64,000 nt of DNA. Source: Bacillota bacterium. Its GTDB lineage: Bacteria > Bacillota > Clostridia > Christensenellales > JAEXRW01. How positions within the stretch are numbered: the first letter of the stretch is position 1; each line of letters starts with the position of its first letter. The notes under the pieces were generated by a model. That model was not told where the DNA came from, searched no databases, and was given only the letters and a program-made list of their open reading frames with translations. The translations under genes and the position numbers were made by a program. Shown piece by piece: positions 33,850-41,844 of this stretch. The DNA is taken from contig JAEXRW010000036.1 of NCBI GenBank assembly GCA_023454175.1, positions 62,001-126,000 of the forward strand, given 5' to 3'.

Positions 33850-34698
33850 TTATGATTGTATTTGGTTGAATTCCACTCTTTCCCCGTCCGGCCCCCGGAT
33901 GATGAAATACCTGCATCCCTTTTCCCAGATGGGCAGGTCTTCGGTTTTCTCGGTTGCAAACACGCAGCCTTCCGTATGCGCCTCCCGCTGCGCGGCTTCC
34001 ACATCGTCCACATCCAGTGCCAGATGGTCGATATGGCCGTCCTTCCGCTCGCGGATACCGGGCAGGTCATTGGGCAGCAGCTGGTACAGCTCGATGATGA
34101 AGCTCCTCAGCTGCATCATGGTGATATAGATGCGCTCCTCTTCCTTCTCCCCGCCGATATGGCACTGCATCACGGGCTCGAACCCCAGGTTTTCATAGAA
34201 CTGCTGCGAACGTACGATGTCCGTCACCGGGATGCCCAGGTGGGCCCAGCCCTCCACGTTTTTCAGCCTTGCCGCTTTTTTGCCGGAGCGTTCGGCGAAT
34301 TCCACCCTGTCCCCGTTCGGGCATATGGCGTGGAAATATTTCGTGCCTTTTTCCCAGCATTCGGGGATCTCGAAATAGCTGCCATTCTGTGTCTCCAATT
34401 CCAGCCCTTTGGCCTTGCAGGCACGGAGTGCGCCGTTTACGTCCTGTGCATCCAGTGCGATATGGTCGATATGCCCGTTCCCTCTGGATCTTATCTCATC
34501 GGCCACCTCGCCCGGCGGAAATTGGTACAGTTCCAACGTCATGTTGCCGTTGCACAGGAAACGTATGCCCACCCCGCCCACGTTGAATACCGCAGTGGTC
34601 TCGAAGTCCAGGTTTTTGCAGTACCAGTCTGCCGTCTTTTCCATGTCCGAGACCGGTATGCCCACATGTTGGATGCCTTTTATATGGTCTTTCAGCAC
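33850..34698 (-). CDS. Two-domain VOC (glyoxalase-fold) protein
   Basis: A 282-residue protein made of two vicinal-oxygen-chelate domains: about residues 8-130 (IQHVGIPVSDMEKTADWY to KYFHAICPNGDRVEF) and 150-280 (WAHLGIPVTDIVRSQQFY to YFIIRGPDGERVEF). Each contributes His and Glu candidates for a divalent metal. GTG start after GGGGGAATGCAGA. Such proteins include glyoxalase I, epimerases and dioxygenases; in this operon with dehydrogenases a methylglyoxal detoxifying or sugar-acid isomerising role is possible. No specific reaction is claimed. Confidence 0.87.
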   Translation of the reverse strand: MLKDHIKGIQHVGIPVSDMEKTADWYCKNLDFETTAVFNVGGVGIRFLCNGNMTLELYQFPPGEVADEIRSRGNGHIDHIALDAQDVNGALRACKAKGLELETQNGSYFEIPECWEKGTKYFHAICPNGDRVEFAERSGKKAARLKNVEGWAHLGIPVTDIVRSQQFYENLGFEPVMQCHIGGEKEEERIYITMMQLRSFIIELYQLLPNDLPGIRERKDGHIDHLALDVDDVEAAQREAHTEGCVFATEKTEDLPIWEKGCRYFIIRGPDGERVEFNQIQS

Positions 34699-34738
34699 GT
34701 CTGCATTCCCCCTTCAGATTTCAAGGATGGAAGATGGT

Positions 34739-35863
34739 TTATTTGTTCTTTTCTTTGAAATGCTTGCCCAGTGCATTGGCGGACATAATGGCGGCATATA
34801 CGTTCTCCGTGCGCACCTTGAAGGGTTCACAGTGCCACAGCGAATGCATCGATGTCTCGGCGATCTTCCACGCGTTTTCCTTCGTGCACGGTATGCCCAT
34901 ATCCTCCAGCATGACCGGCAGGCCCACGCTGATGCAGAATTCGATCACTTCCTGCAGTTCCTGCATCGGCCTTCCCTCCGCCACCAGTTGTACGATGGTG
35001 CCGAAGGCCACGCGGATGCCGTGCAGTGCCTTGTCCCCGGGCGGGACTGCGATGATGCCGTCATTTACCGAATGCGCGCCCGCGCAGCCTGTGTTTTCAA
35101 ATCCCAGGCCGCTGAGGAGCGTATTGGCTTCGATGATGTTTTCCAGCGCTTCCGTTACCACGCCCGCTTCCGCCGCCTGTTTTGCTTTCAGGCCGTCTTC
35201 CAGCAGCAGCTCATAGCACAGCTTCGCCAGCGCCATCGCCACCTTGGGCCTGCGGAATCCCCCGCTTTTTTCTGCGTTCACGAAGTTGGGATTGTCGGCC
35301 TCGTTGTTGGCCCGCGCTTCGAAATACGTGGATAGCGCGTCCCCCATCCCAGCCACCAGGAATTTCACCGGGGCCTTGGCGATGATCTCGCTGTCCACCA
35401 GCACGATATCGGGGTTCTTGATATAAAACCGTTCATGGCTGTGCATCCCGTTTTCGTGGTAGATCACCGAAAGCGCGCTGCACGGCGCGTCCGTGGAGGC
35501 GGTGGTCGGGACCACCACGATGGGGACTTTGAGGTTGTCGGCCATCGCCTTGGCAGTGTCCAGCGTCTTGCCGCCCCCGATGGCCACCACGACTTCCGCC
35601 TTGCATGCAGTCCCCAGGGCTGTGACCCGGTCGATCTCTTTGAGGGATGCTTCCCCGCCGAACTGCTCCGTCTCGATGGAGCCTCCGGCTTTGGCATAGA
35701 TGTCCTTCAGTTGTTTTGTCAGGCTTTCATAAAAGAAGACGTCGATCAGTGCAAATACCCTGCTGCCGAAAAGGTCAGTGTAGCTTTTCAGGTTGTTCAC
35801 TTCACCGGGCCCCTGAAAGTACCTGCTGGGTGAGCCGAATCCCCTTGTTGATTTTTCGATCAT
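34739..35863 (-). CDS. gldA: Glycerol dehydrogenase-like iron/zinc alcohol dehydrogenase
   Basis: A 374-residue group III alcohol dehydrogenase of the GldA subfamily. Features are AIGGGKTLDTAKA for NAD binding, VPTTASTDAPCSALSVIY with the conserved Asp, GMGDALSTYFEA with the first metal His/Asp region, and AHSVNDGI and LHGIRVAFGT. AAGGGGGAC precedes the ATG. It would oxidise glycerol or another vicinal diol to a hydroxyketone; polyols of four carbons are possible. First gene of a three-gene operon with the VOC and aldehyde dehydrogenase genes. Confidence 0.93.
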   Translation of the reverse strand: MIEKSTRGFGSPSRYFQGPGEVNNLKSYTDLFGSRVFALIDVFFYESLTKQLKDIYAKAGGSIETEQFGGEASLKEIDRVTALGTACKAEVVVAIGGGKTLDTAKAMADNLKVPIVVVPTTASTDAPCSALSVIYHENGMHSHERFYIKNPDIVLVDSEIIAKAPVKFLVAGMGDALSTYFEARANNEADNPNFVNAEKSGGFRRPKVAMALAKLCYELLLEDGLKAKQAAEAGVVTEALENIIEANTLLSGLGFENTGCAGAHSVNDGIIAVPPGDKALHGIRVAFGTIVQLVAEGRPMQELQEVIEFCISVGLPVMLEDMGIPCTKENAWKIAETSMHSLWHCEPFKVRTENVYAAIMSANALGKHFKEKNK

Positions 35864-35936
35864 TGTCTTGTCCCCCTTGAAATGCGATTGCTGATTGGTT
35901 CCGTTGCTAAGGAATATGTATTCCCGAAAAGCTATA

Positions 35937-35966
35937 TGTATATCTTACGTTATAATTGTATACAAT
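35937..35966 (-). promoter_or_regulatory. Promoter and palindromic operator of the gldA operon
   Basis: Minus-strand TTGTAT (35960-35965), 17 bp, TATACA (35937-35942). The -35 lies inside ATTGTATACAAT (35955-35966), a perfect 12-bp palindrome, so a bound protein would block RNA polymerase. A one-mismatch copy of the central ten bases lies upstream of the ten-gene operon at 32311. Confidence 0.6.
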
Positions 35967-36214
35967 ATTTTTGGTTTCGTCAATACGTTCTTGCATGATC
36001 CGGAGAATCTGTCTTTCTCCCGGGCATCATGGAAACATGCCAATATTCTGATAGATAGTCTTCCTGTTTTGCTCTCCTGACCATAATAGCATTTCCTCCA
36101 TCCGCGTTCTTGATGTCTTTACATCTCTGCTGGATCGTAGGAGTGGTCAGGCGTCCGCCTTGAACAGCTTTATGCTGACAAACTGATCATTGCTGTTCGT
36201 TTCGCACGTATACG
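35967..36214. other. Intergenic region, nothing recognised
   Basis: No gene, RNA or repeat could be supported between the gldA promoter and the hairpin at 36215. Confidence 0.4.
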
Positions 36215-36238
36215 GATACCCCGGCTGGGCCGGGTATC
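36215..36238 (-). terminator. Probable terminator hairpin after the xylulokinase gene
   Basis: Stem GATACCCGGC / GCCGGGGTATC with one bulged base and a 3-nt loop, about 70 bp after the kinase stop. No uridine run follows. Confidence 0.5.
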
Positions 36239-36308
36239 TCATTGCACATTAGAGTAATTTTTGAAGGGCGATTTCTCATCTGTGGATGGGTGATATATGA
36301 GTAGGGCC

Positions 36309-37787
36309 TCAGTCCTGCCCTCGGATGGTCATCATCGCGTCATGGATCCTTCTGTAGCATGCCGTCTTTTCGTCATACAGTTTCCGCATCTCTGGCCGGG
36401 GCTTGAAACTCTGTTTGATTATCGTGGCCTTGTCCGATACCTCTCCCAGTTCCTGGATCCGGCCGCAGCCGTATGCCGCCAGCAGGGCCATGGCGAGAGC
36501 CGCGCTTGTGGTCCCGTCCAGCTGGTCGATCTGTATGTTCAATGCGTCGGACAGCGTTTGCATCCATACCTTGCTTTGCGCGCCGCCGCCTGCTGCTTTG
36601 ATGCTTGGATATTGGTCCCAGGGGAAGAGCATCTTGTCGGCCAGTTCCCTGAATGCAAGGCAGGTCCCTTCCATCACGGCATAGGCCATTTCCCCCCGCG
36701 TCGTTTCGCTGCCCAAGCCGATGAAAGCGCCGCGGAGGTTGGGATCTCCATACAGGGTCTTGTCCCCGCTCAGGTGGGGGTAAAAAAGGAGTTGGGAATT
36801 GCGGGCAGGATCCAGGCCGATCTGCGCTTCCATGGCCGCTTCATCCGTCTGCAGGATATCGCGCACCCACCACTTGTATGCGCCTCCCGTGGCCTGCACC
36901 ACGCCCTGCACCAGGTAGTGAAAAGCCTTGTCGTCAAACGAAAAAAGGATGTTCTTGCCTTTGGCATCGAAATTGAGTTCTTCCCTGGGCAGCATCAGCA
37001 CGCCCGATGTGCCCAGCGATATCACGGGGTAACCGTGCCCCAGGCAGCCTGTCGTGATGGCGGCGGCGGGATTGTCGCCCGTGCCCACCATGACCCGCAC
37101 GTTTTCGCTCAGGCCCCATTCCGCAGCCACTTCCGCCCGCAGTTTCCCCGCTGTCTTTGCGCTGCCTCTGACTGTTGGGTATACTTCCTGGGGCAGCCCG
37201 ATGATCTGCCGCATGGTCTTTGACCATTGCCTGTTGCATAGGTCGTATAAAGATGACGTGGATGCTTCGCAGTAATCCGTACCAAAAACGCCCGTCAGGC
37301 GGTAAACGATATAATCCGGGCCGATCAGGAATTTGTACAGCTTTAAAAAGTTCTCGGGCTCGTTTTCCTTCAGCCAGTAGAGATTTGCAGCCGGGCTCCC
37401 CGTGGAGATGATATTGGCGATATAACCGATATCCGTCCCCTGTATTTGTTCCTTCAAGTATGGGATGGATTCCTTCGTCCGTTTGTCCGTCCACATCAGC
37501 GCCGGGCGGATGGTTCTCCCGTCCCGGTCCAAAAAGACGGTGGTGTGCATCTGCCCTGTCACGCCGATGCCTTCCACCCTGCTTCTGTCCACTGCCTGCA
37601 ACAGTTTCATCATGCAGTCTGAAACGGCCCTGTACCAAACGTCGGGTTGGATCTCGCTCCAGCCTGCTTGCGGCTGCAGCACCTCGTATTCGGCCGACGC
37701 CTGGTCCAGCACTGCGCCGGTTTCATCTGCAAGGACCAGCTTCGCAGAAGATGTCCCGATATCGATTCCGATAAACAAATGCTTCAT
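36309..37787 (-). CDS. xylB: Xylulokinase-type FGGY kinase
   Basis: A 492-residue sugar kinase most like XylB/gluconate-kinase branch enzymes. Motifs: GIDIGTSSAKLVLAD (phosphate 1), GQMHTTVFLD (substrate loop typical of xylulokinases), GTGDNPAAAITTG (phosphate 2) and AAGGGAQSKVWMQ (adenosine). It is transcribed alone, divergent from the class II aldolase at 38006. Phosphorylation of D-xylulose or another ketose at the terminal carbon is expected, feeding transketolase. Confidence 0.9.
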   Translation of the reverse strand: MKHLFIGIDIGTSSAKLVLADETGAVLDQASAEYEVLQPQAGWSEIQPDVWYRAVSDCMMKLLQAVDRSRVEGIGVTGQMHTTVFLDRDGRTIRPALMWTDKRTKESIPYLKEQIQGTDIGYIANIISTGSPAANLYWLKENEPENFLKLYKFLIGPDYIVYRLTGVFGTDYCEASTSSLYDLCNRQWSKTMRQIIGLPQEVYPTVRGSAKTAGKLRAEVAAEWGLSENVRVMVGTGDNPAAAITTGCLGHGYPVISLGTSGVLMLPREELNFDAKGKNILFSFDDKAFHYLVQGVVQATGGAYKWWVRDILQTDEAAMEAQIGLDPARNSQLLFYPHLSGDKTLYGDPNLRGAFIGLGSETTRGEMAYAVMEGTCLAFRELADKMLFPWDQYPSIKAAGGGAQSKVWMQTLSDALNIQIDQLDGTTSAALAMALLAAYGCGRIQELGEVSDKATIIKQSFKPRPEMRKLYDEKTACYRRIHDAMMTIRGQD

Positions 37788-37859
37788 GTGACGCTCCGCA
37801 TTTTATAATGTGTGGTAACAGGCCCGTTCCCGGATGTTGCTCCGGCTTCCGCTGATGTA

Positions 37860-37868
37860 TGTTATAAT
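37860..37868 (+). promoter_or_regulatory. Extended -10 promoter of the aldolase gene
   Basis: TGTTATAAT is a consensus extended -10 (TGnTATAAT). No good -35 is spaced at 17 bp, which is usual for extended -10 promoters. It lies about 130 bp before the aldolase start. Confidence 0.5.
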
Positions 37869-38005
37869 GTCAATATAGCGCTTTGCCGGCTGCCGGTCAA
37901 CGATTGGGACGCCGGGGTATCTGTGCGGTTTTATGTTGACTTGATCTATCAATCGTAGTAGATTCACACATATGGTTTCCATCGCTGCAAATGGGGGTAA
38001 CTGCT

Positions 38006-38839
38006 TTGAAACTGATCAATGGGTTTGATCTGATGCGCTTTGCACAGGCAAAACAGTACGTTTTGCCCGCTTTCAATACCATCAACATGGAGATGACCTA
38101 TGCCATTGTGAGGGGGTTGTCACGGGCCGGCCTGCCCGGATACATACAGGTCTCCTCTTCCAACCTGCGCGTTTCCAACCCGGGCGTCATTGCCGCCCTC
38201 TCGCGGGATGCCGTGAAGGACATTGAGACGCCCATCGGCCTGCACCTGGACCACGGCAAATCCTTCGAGGATGTGAAAGCCTGCGTGGATGCTGGTTTTA
38301 CCTCCATCATGGTGGATGCCTCCCACCTGCCTTATGAGGAAAATATCCGTGAAACCAGGAAGATCTCCGACTACTGCCATTTCTACGGGCTTCCGGTCGA
38401 GGCGGAGCTCGGCTCCCTCACCGGCAAGGAAGATGAGATCGGTTCGGAAGAAGAGGGCAAGACCGATCCGGACATCGTGCGGGATTTTGTGGAGCGCACT
38501 GCCTGTGACACGCTGGCGGTTTCCGTCGGAAATGTGCACGGGCTGAGTTTGGAGCCCAGGATCGACCTGCCTTTGCTGGAAAGGATCCATGCGCAGTCGC
38601 CCGTGCCCCTCGTCCTGCATGGCGGCTCGGGCATCCCGCCCGGGATCATCCACCAGGCGAAAAAACTCGGCCTGATCAAGATCAATTACGGCTCCGCATT
38701 GCGTCATGAATTCATCCGCACCTTTGGCCAGGCGTATGAACGCAACCACGGCGAATACAACATCCTGGATCTTTCCAAGGCTGCGATCGAAAACGTCAGC
38801 AAAACGGCCCAGGAGATCGTGACCATGATCAATTCCTGA
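38006..38839 (+). CDS. Class II ketose-bisphosphate aldolase
   Basis: A 277-residue zinc-dependent aldolase of the FbaA/GatY/KbaY family. PAFNTINMEM, the metal-binding HLDHGKSFED, SIMVDASHLPYEEN, the second ligand region VEAELGSLTGKED, and the third His in VLHGGSGIPPG are present, followed by KINYGSALRHEF for phosphate binding. I place the start at a TTG preceded by GGGGGTAACTGC; an ATG at 37991 is in frame but lacks a ribosome binding site. Typical length supports a complete gene. Substrate could be fructose-, tagatose- or another ketose-bisphosphate or monophosphate. Confidence 0.9.
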   Translation: MKLINGFDLMRFAQAKQYVLPAFNTINMEMTYAIVRGLSRAGLPGYIQVSSSNLRVSNPGVIAALSRDAVKDIETPIGLHLDHGKSFEDVKACVDAGFTSIMVDASHLPYEENIRETRKISDYCHFYGLPVEAELGSLTGKEDEIGSEEEGKTDPDIVRDFVERTACDTLAVSVGNVHGLSLEPRIDLPLLERIHAQSPVPLVLHGGSGIPPGIIHQAKKLGLIKINYGSALRHEFIRTFGQAYERNHGEYNILDLSKAAIENVSKTAQEIVTMINS

Positions 38840-38871
38840 TATGGCCGTTTCCTGCTTGCTGGTTAAATGAG

Positions 38872-38913
38872 ATGGCAGAATGTCCAGCCTTGTGCTGTTG
38901 AACATTCTGCCAT
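38872..38913. terminator. Hairpin between convergent aldolase and BMC operons
   Basis: A 12-bp perfect stem (ATGGCAGAATGT and complement) with an 18-nt loop sits between the two converging stop codons. It can form on both transcripts; uridine runs are poor. Confidence 0.6.
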
Positions 38914-38941
38914 GTTATAACTCACCATATTGTCTGCTTGC

Positions 38942-39706
38942 TTATTCTCCCCGCACGATCTTCACGGACTTGCTGCACCCCACGCGTGTGGCGCCTGCAG
39001 CGAGCAGCTTCCGTACCGTATCCGCATCCCCCACGCCGCCGTCTATCTTGATGCCCATGGCCTTGCCGACGATGGACCGGACGAAGGCAACGTCCTCGGG
39101 TACCGCTTTCTTCCCCGAGAGGAAATTCTGTATCTTGACGAAATCCGCGCCCGACCGGCACGCCAGGTTCAGTACCTTCACTTTTTCTTCGTCCGTGTAA
39201 GAGCCCTGTTCGTAGATCGCCTTGACCTTGGCCTTCCCCTGCACGGCGTCCACGATGGCGCACAGGTCCGCCAGCGCTTCGTCGTATTTCCCGGATTTGA
39301 TGGCCGAGATGTTGATGGCCACGTCCAGCTCCGTCGCACCGGCCTTCACGGCTTCCTTCGCCTCGTGCAATTTCGTCGAAGCCATCCATCCCCCGTGCGG
39401 GAATGCTACCGGCGTGCACACGGCGATCCCGCTGCCTTGTAAAAGTTCAGCCGCCAGCGGTACGAGATACGGGAATACGCAGATGTTGGCGAAACGGTAG
39501 TCCCGTGCATCCTTGCACCCCTTGATCACCACTGCCTCGGTCATATCCGGGTTGGTCAGGCTGTGCTCGATCACGCCCGCCACGTCAGCACCGGGATATT
39601 TCTGCACGGCAGATGACGCGCCTGCAGAAACAGTAGTTGCATTTCCGCCGCCCAGTTGTTTCAATACTTCCTGCGTCACTTGCTCCACGATTTTTTCGAT
39701 CTCCAT
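38942..39706 (-). CDS. Microcompartment DeoC-like aldolase with altered phosphate loop
   Basis: A 254-residue class I aldolase of the deoxyribose-phosphate aldolase family. The first ~20 residues (MEIEKIVEQVTQEVLKQLGG) form an amphipathic helix followed by a Gly/Ala/Ser linker, the pattern of BMC encapsulation peptides. Catalytic residues Asp128 (ELDVAINIS), Schiff-base Lys191 (DFVKIQNF) and Lys220 (GIKIDGG) are kept. The loop after the Schiff-base lysine, usually TSTGF, reads IQNFL, and GASTG becomes GIKIDGG, so the substrate may differ from deoxyribose-5-phosphate. Start at 39706 after AGTGGTGACAGGAAC. Last gene of the BMC operon. A second, more canonical DeoC is the first gene. Confidence 0.88.
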   Translation of the reverse strand: MEIEKIVEQVTQEVLKQLGGGNATTVSAGASSAVQKYPGADVAGVIEHSLTNPDMTEAVVIKGCKDARDYRFANICVFPYLVPLAAELLQGSGIAVCTPVAFPHGGWMASTKLHEAKEAVKAGATELDVAINISAIKSGKYDEALADLCAIVDAVQGKAKVKAIYEQGSYTDEEKVKVLNLACRSGADFVKIQNFLSGKKAVPEDVAFVRSIVGKAMGIKIDGGVGDADTVRKLLAAGATRVGCSKSVKIVRGE

Positions 39707-39839
39707 GTTCCTGTCACCACTCTTCAAAATGATCTTATCTGTCTTTTAGCGGGTGTGAATACGGTGCCCTTATCATTGCATAAGGCATTCCGCCATAGTA
39801 CATATTTGCATTTTTTCTGCTCGTACAGGGTATGGCGTA

Positions 39840-40109
39840 TTACCCGGTCGCCACTTCGTCTATGACCCCGCATATGACGCAGTCCACGATCAGTTTTTTA
39901 TCGCCCAGTATCATCAATGCGGCTCCGCCGTCCACATTCACCAGCACGAAATCGCCCACGCCCGCGTCCGCCGCATCCATCACGATCTGGCGCGATCCAT
40001 ACGGTTTCCCGGATAGATCCAGGTATTCCACGATCATCAGCTTGTTCCCGCGGTGCGACTCCGGCTTGATGGTGGAGATGACGTTGCCCACGACCCTTGC
40101 AAGCAGCAT
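39840..40109 (-). CDS. BMC-P shell vertex protein (EutN/CcmL family)
   Basis: An 89-residue pentameric shell protein that caps the vertices of the icosahedral shell. The start MLLARVVGNVISTIKP is characteristic and AGVGDFVLVNVDGGAAL is the usual middle motif. AAAAGGGGAGCAGGAT lies before the ATG. One of three EutN-like genes in the operon (also 40554 and 44885); multiple BMC-P paralogues are normal in metabolosome loci. Confidence 0.94.
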   Translation of the reverse strand: MLLARVVGNVISTIKPESHRGNKLMIVEYLDLSGKPYGSRQIVMDAADAGVGDFVLVNVDGGAALMILGDKKLIVDCVICGVIDEVATG

Positions 40110-40137
40110 ATCCTGCTCCCCTTTTTGTAAACGCTGG

Positions 40138-40413
40138 TTACTTCGTCGGCAGGATGCCTTCCACGTCGTCATGCGGCCTGGGGATCACATGTACCGATAC
40201 CAGTTCGCCTACACGTTTCGCTGCGGCCGCGCCTGCGTCCACCGCTGCCTTCACAGCGCCTACGTCGCCGCGCACCATCACGGTCACGAGCCCCGATCCT
40301 ACTTTCTCCTTGCCCACGAGTTTCACGTTGGCAGCCTTCACCATGGCGTCCGCCGCTTCGATGGCGCCGATGAGTCCCCTGGTTTCCACCATTCCCAATG
40401 CTTCCTTTTCCAT
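40138..40413 (-). CDS. BMC-H hexameric shell protein (PduA-like)
   Basis: A 91-residue single-BMC-domain protein forming hexameric facet tiles. It has MEKEALGMVETRGLIG, the pore loop KVGSGLVT (Gly39-Ser40-Gly41) and RGDVGAVKAAVDAG. It differs from the BMC-H at 40825 at only four positions over the first 89 residues and lacks that protein's basic/proline C-terminal tail. The small polar pore is like that of PduA, suited to passage of small polar metabolites. Confidence 0.96.
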   Translation of the reverse strand: MEKEALGMVETRGLIGAIEAADAMVKAANVKLVGKEKVGSGLVTVMVRGDVGAVKAAVDAGAAAAKRVGELVSVHVIPRPHDDVEGILPTK

Positions 40414-40499
40414 TGCCGGTATCTCCTTTACATAGTTGATTTCACTTATCTCAATCTGAATTAGATTGCTCTGTGGTTTCTTGGCCCGCTATTAAATAC

Positions 40500-40556
40500 A
40501 TGCCCGCAGGGCATACCAAAATTCTTAATTTTTAATTATTAATTCTTAATTATTTA
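40500..40556. repeat. Hairpin plus heptamer repeat (copy R1)
   Basis: ATGCCC-GCA-GGGCAT hairpin, then ACC and an array of AATTCTT/AATTATT-type heptamers running into the stop codon of the EutN gene at 40554. Same organisation as six other loci in this window. Confidence 0.7.
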
Positions 40557-40823
40557 AAGTTCTTCGTTGTACTTGTCGATGAACCCGATGATGGCCAGGT
40601 CCACCGGGATCATCTTCACATCCTTGAATGGCAGCGTCGCTTCCTTCTTGCCGATGAGGTATACGAAATCGCCAGGTCCGGCTTGCCTGGTGCCGTCCGC
40701 CGCCACTTCAAATCCCTTCGGCTTCCCGTTCTCGATGAGTTCCACTACCAGCAGCTTCACCGATCTCAGGCCTTCGTCTTTCACCGTGGATACCACGGTG
40801 CCTGCCACCCGTCCTGTGAACAT
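40554..40823 (-). CDS. BMC-P shell vertex protein (EutN/CcmL family)
   Basis: An 89-residue EutN-like protein (MFTGRVAGTVVSTVKDEGL, then QAGPGDFVYLIGKKEA). Its start lies 2 bp after the stop of the upstream BMC-H gene, so the pair is translationally coupled. The BMC-H/EutN pair at 40554-41139 repeats the order of the pair 39840-40413, indicating a tandem duplication followed by faster divergence of the EutN copy. Confidence 0.94.
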   Translation of the reverse strand: MFTGRVAGTVVSTVKDEGLRSVKLLVVELIENGKPKGFEVAADGTRQAGPGDFVYLIGKKEATLPFKDVKMIPVDLAIIGFIDKYNEEL

Positions 40824-40824
40824 G

Positions 40825-41139
40825 TTATTTGCCCTCTGCCTTCTTCGGTGCGGGTTTCTCTACGATACCTTTGGGCAGGATGCCTTCCACATCGTCATGC
40901 GGCCTGGGGATCACGTGTACCGATACCAGTTCGCCCACCCGTTTCGCAGCCGCTGCGCCTGCGTCCACGGATGCTTTTACTGCGCCTACGTCCCCGCGCA
41001 CCATCACGGTCACGAGACCGCTCCCGATCTGTTCTTTGCCCACGAGCCGTACGTTGGCCGCTTTCACCATCGCGTCTGCCGCCTCTATGGCCCCGATGAG
41101 GCCCCTTGTCTCCACCATTCCCAATGCTTCCTTTTCCAT
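40825..41139 (-). CDS. BMC-H hexameric shell protein with C-terminal tail
   Basis: A 104-residue PduA-like shell protein. The body matches the BMC-H at 40138 almost exactly (substitutions Lys31Arg, Lys37Gln, Val38Ile and Ala57Ser). It continues into a Pro/Lys/Ala tail (GIVEKPAPKKAEGK) of about 15 residues that may face the lumen or cytosol and bind other components. AAAGGAGCATACAGTC precedes the ATG. Confidence 0.96.
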   Translation of the reverse strand: MEKEALGMVETRGLIGAIEAADAMVKAANVRLVGKEQIGSGLVTVMVRGDVGAVKASVDAGAAAAKRVGELVSVHVIPRPHDDVEGILPKGIVEKPAPKKAEGK

Positions 41140-41246
41140 GACTGTATGCTCCTTTACATAATTGTTTTTACTGTATATTGAACCTTAACAGGTTGCAATC
41201 TCAATACCGTCGTTACCGTTGGTCCCCCGAAGGGCAATTTGTAATC

Positions 41247-41299
41247 ATGCCGAAGGCATTCCTTAATTCTCAATTCTCAATTGTCAATCCTCAATTTTA
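41247..41299. repeat. Hairpin plus heptamer repeat (copy R2)
   Basis: ATGCC-GAA-GGCAT hairpin followed by TCC and AATTCTC heptamers to the stop codon of the BMC-T gene at 41297. Confidence 0.7.
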
Positions 41300-41842
41300 A
41301 TAGATCGCCTTGAATAGGTCCGGGTGAGGTGAGGGTATTACCACCGTCCTTGCGATCATCCCTTCCGTCCCCGCCCCCGTCCGCGCCGCCTGCGTGGCAT
41401 GCTCTGCGGAGGCTACTTCCCCAGTCAGGATGATGAACGCCTTACCGCCCAGCCCCCGGCCGAGGCGGATCTCGATCAGGTCCACGTCCGCCGCCTTCAC
41501 GGCATAGTCGGCCGCCAGCACCGCCGAGGATAACGAGAATGTCTCGATGATCCCCACGGCGTCGCACTGTGCTACTTCTGAGCAGGCGTTCACCGCCCGG
41601 ATCACCTGCCTGTGGATGTTGGCGATGATGATCTGGTCCACCAGCGTCTCCGCCGCGCTTTCCTTCCCCGCTTCCACCGAGGATGTCACGGCTGCCACGT
41701 CCCCCGTCACCATCACGATGTATTTGCCCGCGCATACCGGCTGCGCCGTCACCAGGGTCACATCCGCCGCCTTCAGCATCGCGTCCCCGGCCAGTATCCC
41801 CATCGGTATGCTGTTGGTTTCGATCATCCCTACTGCATTCAT
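41297..41842 (-). CDS. pduT: BMC-T tandem-domain shell protein, PduT-like
   Basis: A 181-residue trimeric shell protein with two BMC domains (about residues 1-88 and 92-181). The first has TAQPVCAGKYIV with Cys37 in the central pore loop; in PduT the equivalent Cys ligates a [4Fe-4S] cluster at the threefold axis, so electron transfer across the shell is plausible. The ATG at 41842 follows AGGGTGAATTGAAG and directly follows the PduS-like stop, consistent with PduS and PduT working as a pair. A TTG two codons upstream is in frame. Confidence 0.93.
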   Translation of the reverse strand: MNAVGMIETNSIPMGILAGDAMLKAADVTLVTAQPVCAGKYIVMVTGDVAAVTSSVEAGKESAAETLVDQIIIANIHRQVIRAVNACSEVAQCDAVGIIETFSLSSAVLAADYAVKAADVDLIEIRLGRGLGGKAFIILTGEVASAEHATQAARTGAGTEGMIARTVVIPSPHPDLFKAIY

Positions 41843-41844
41843 CT

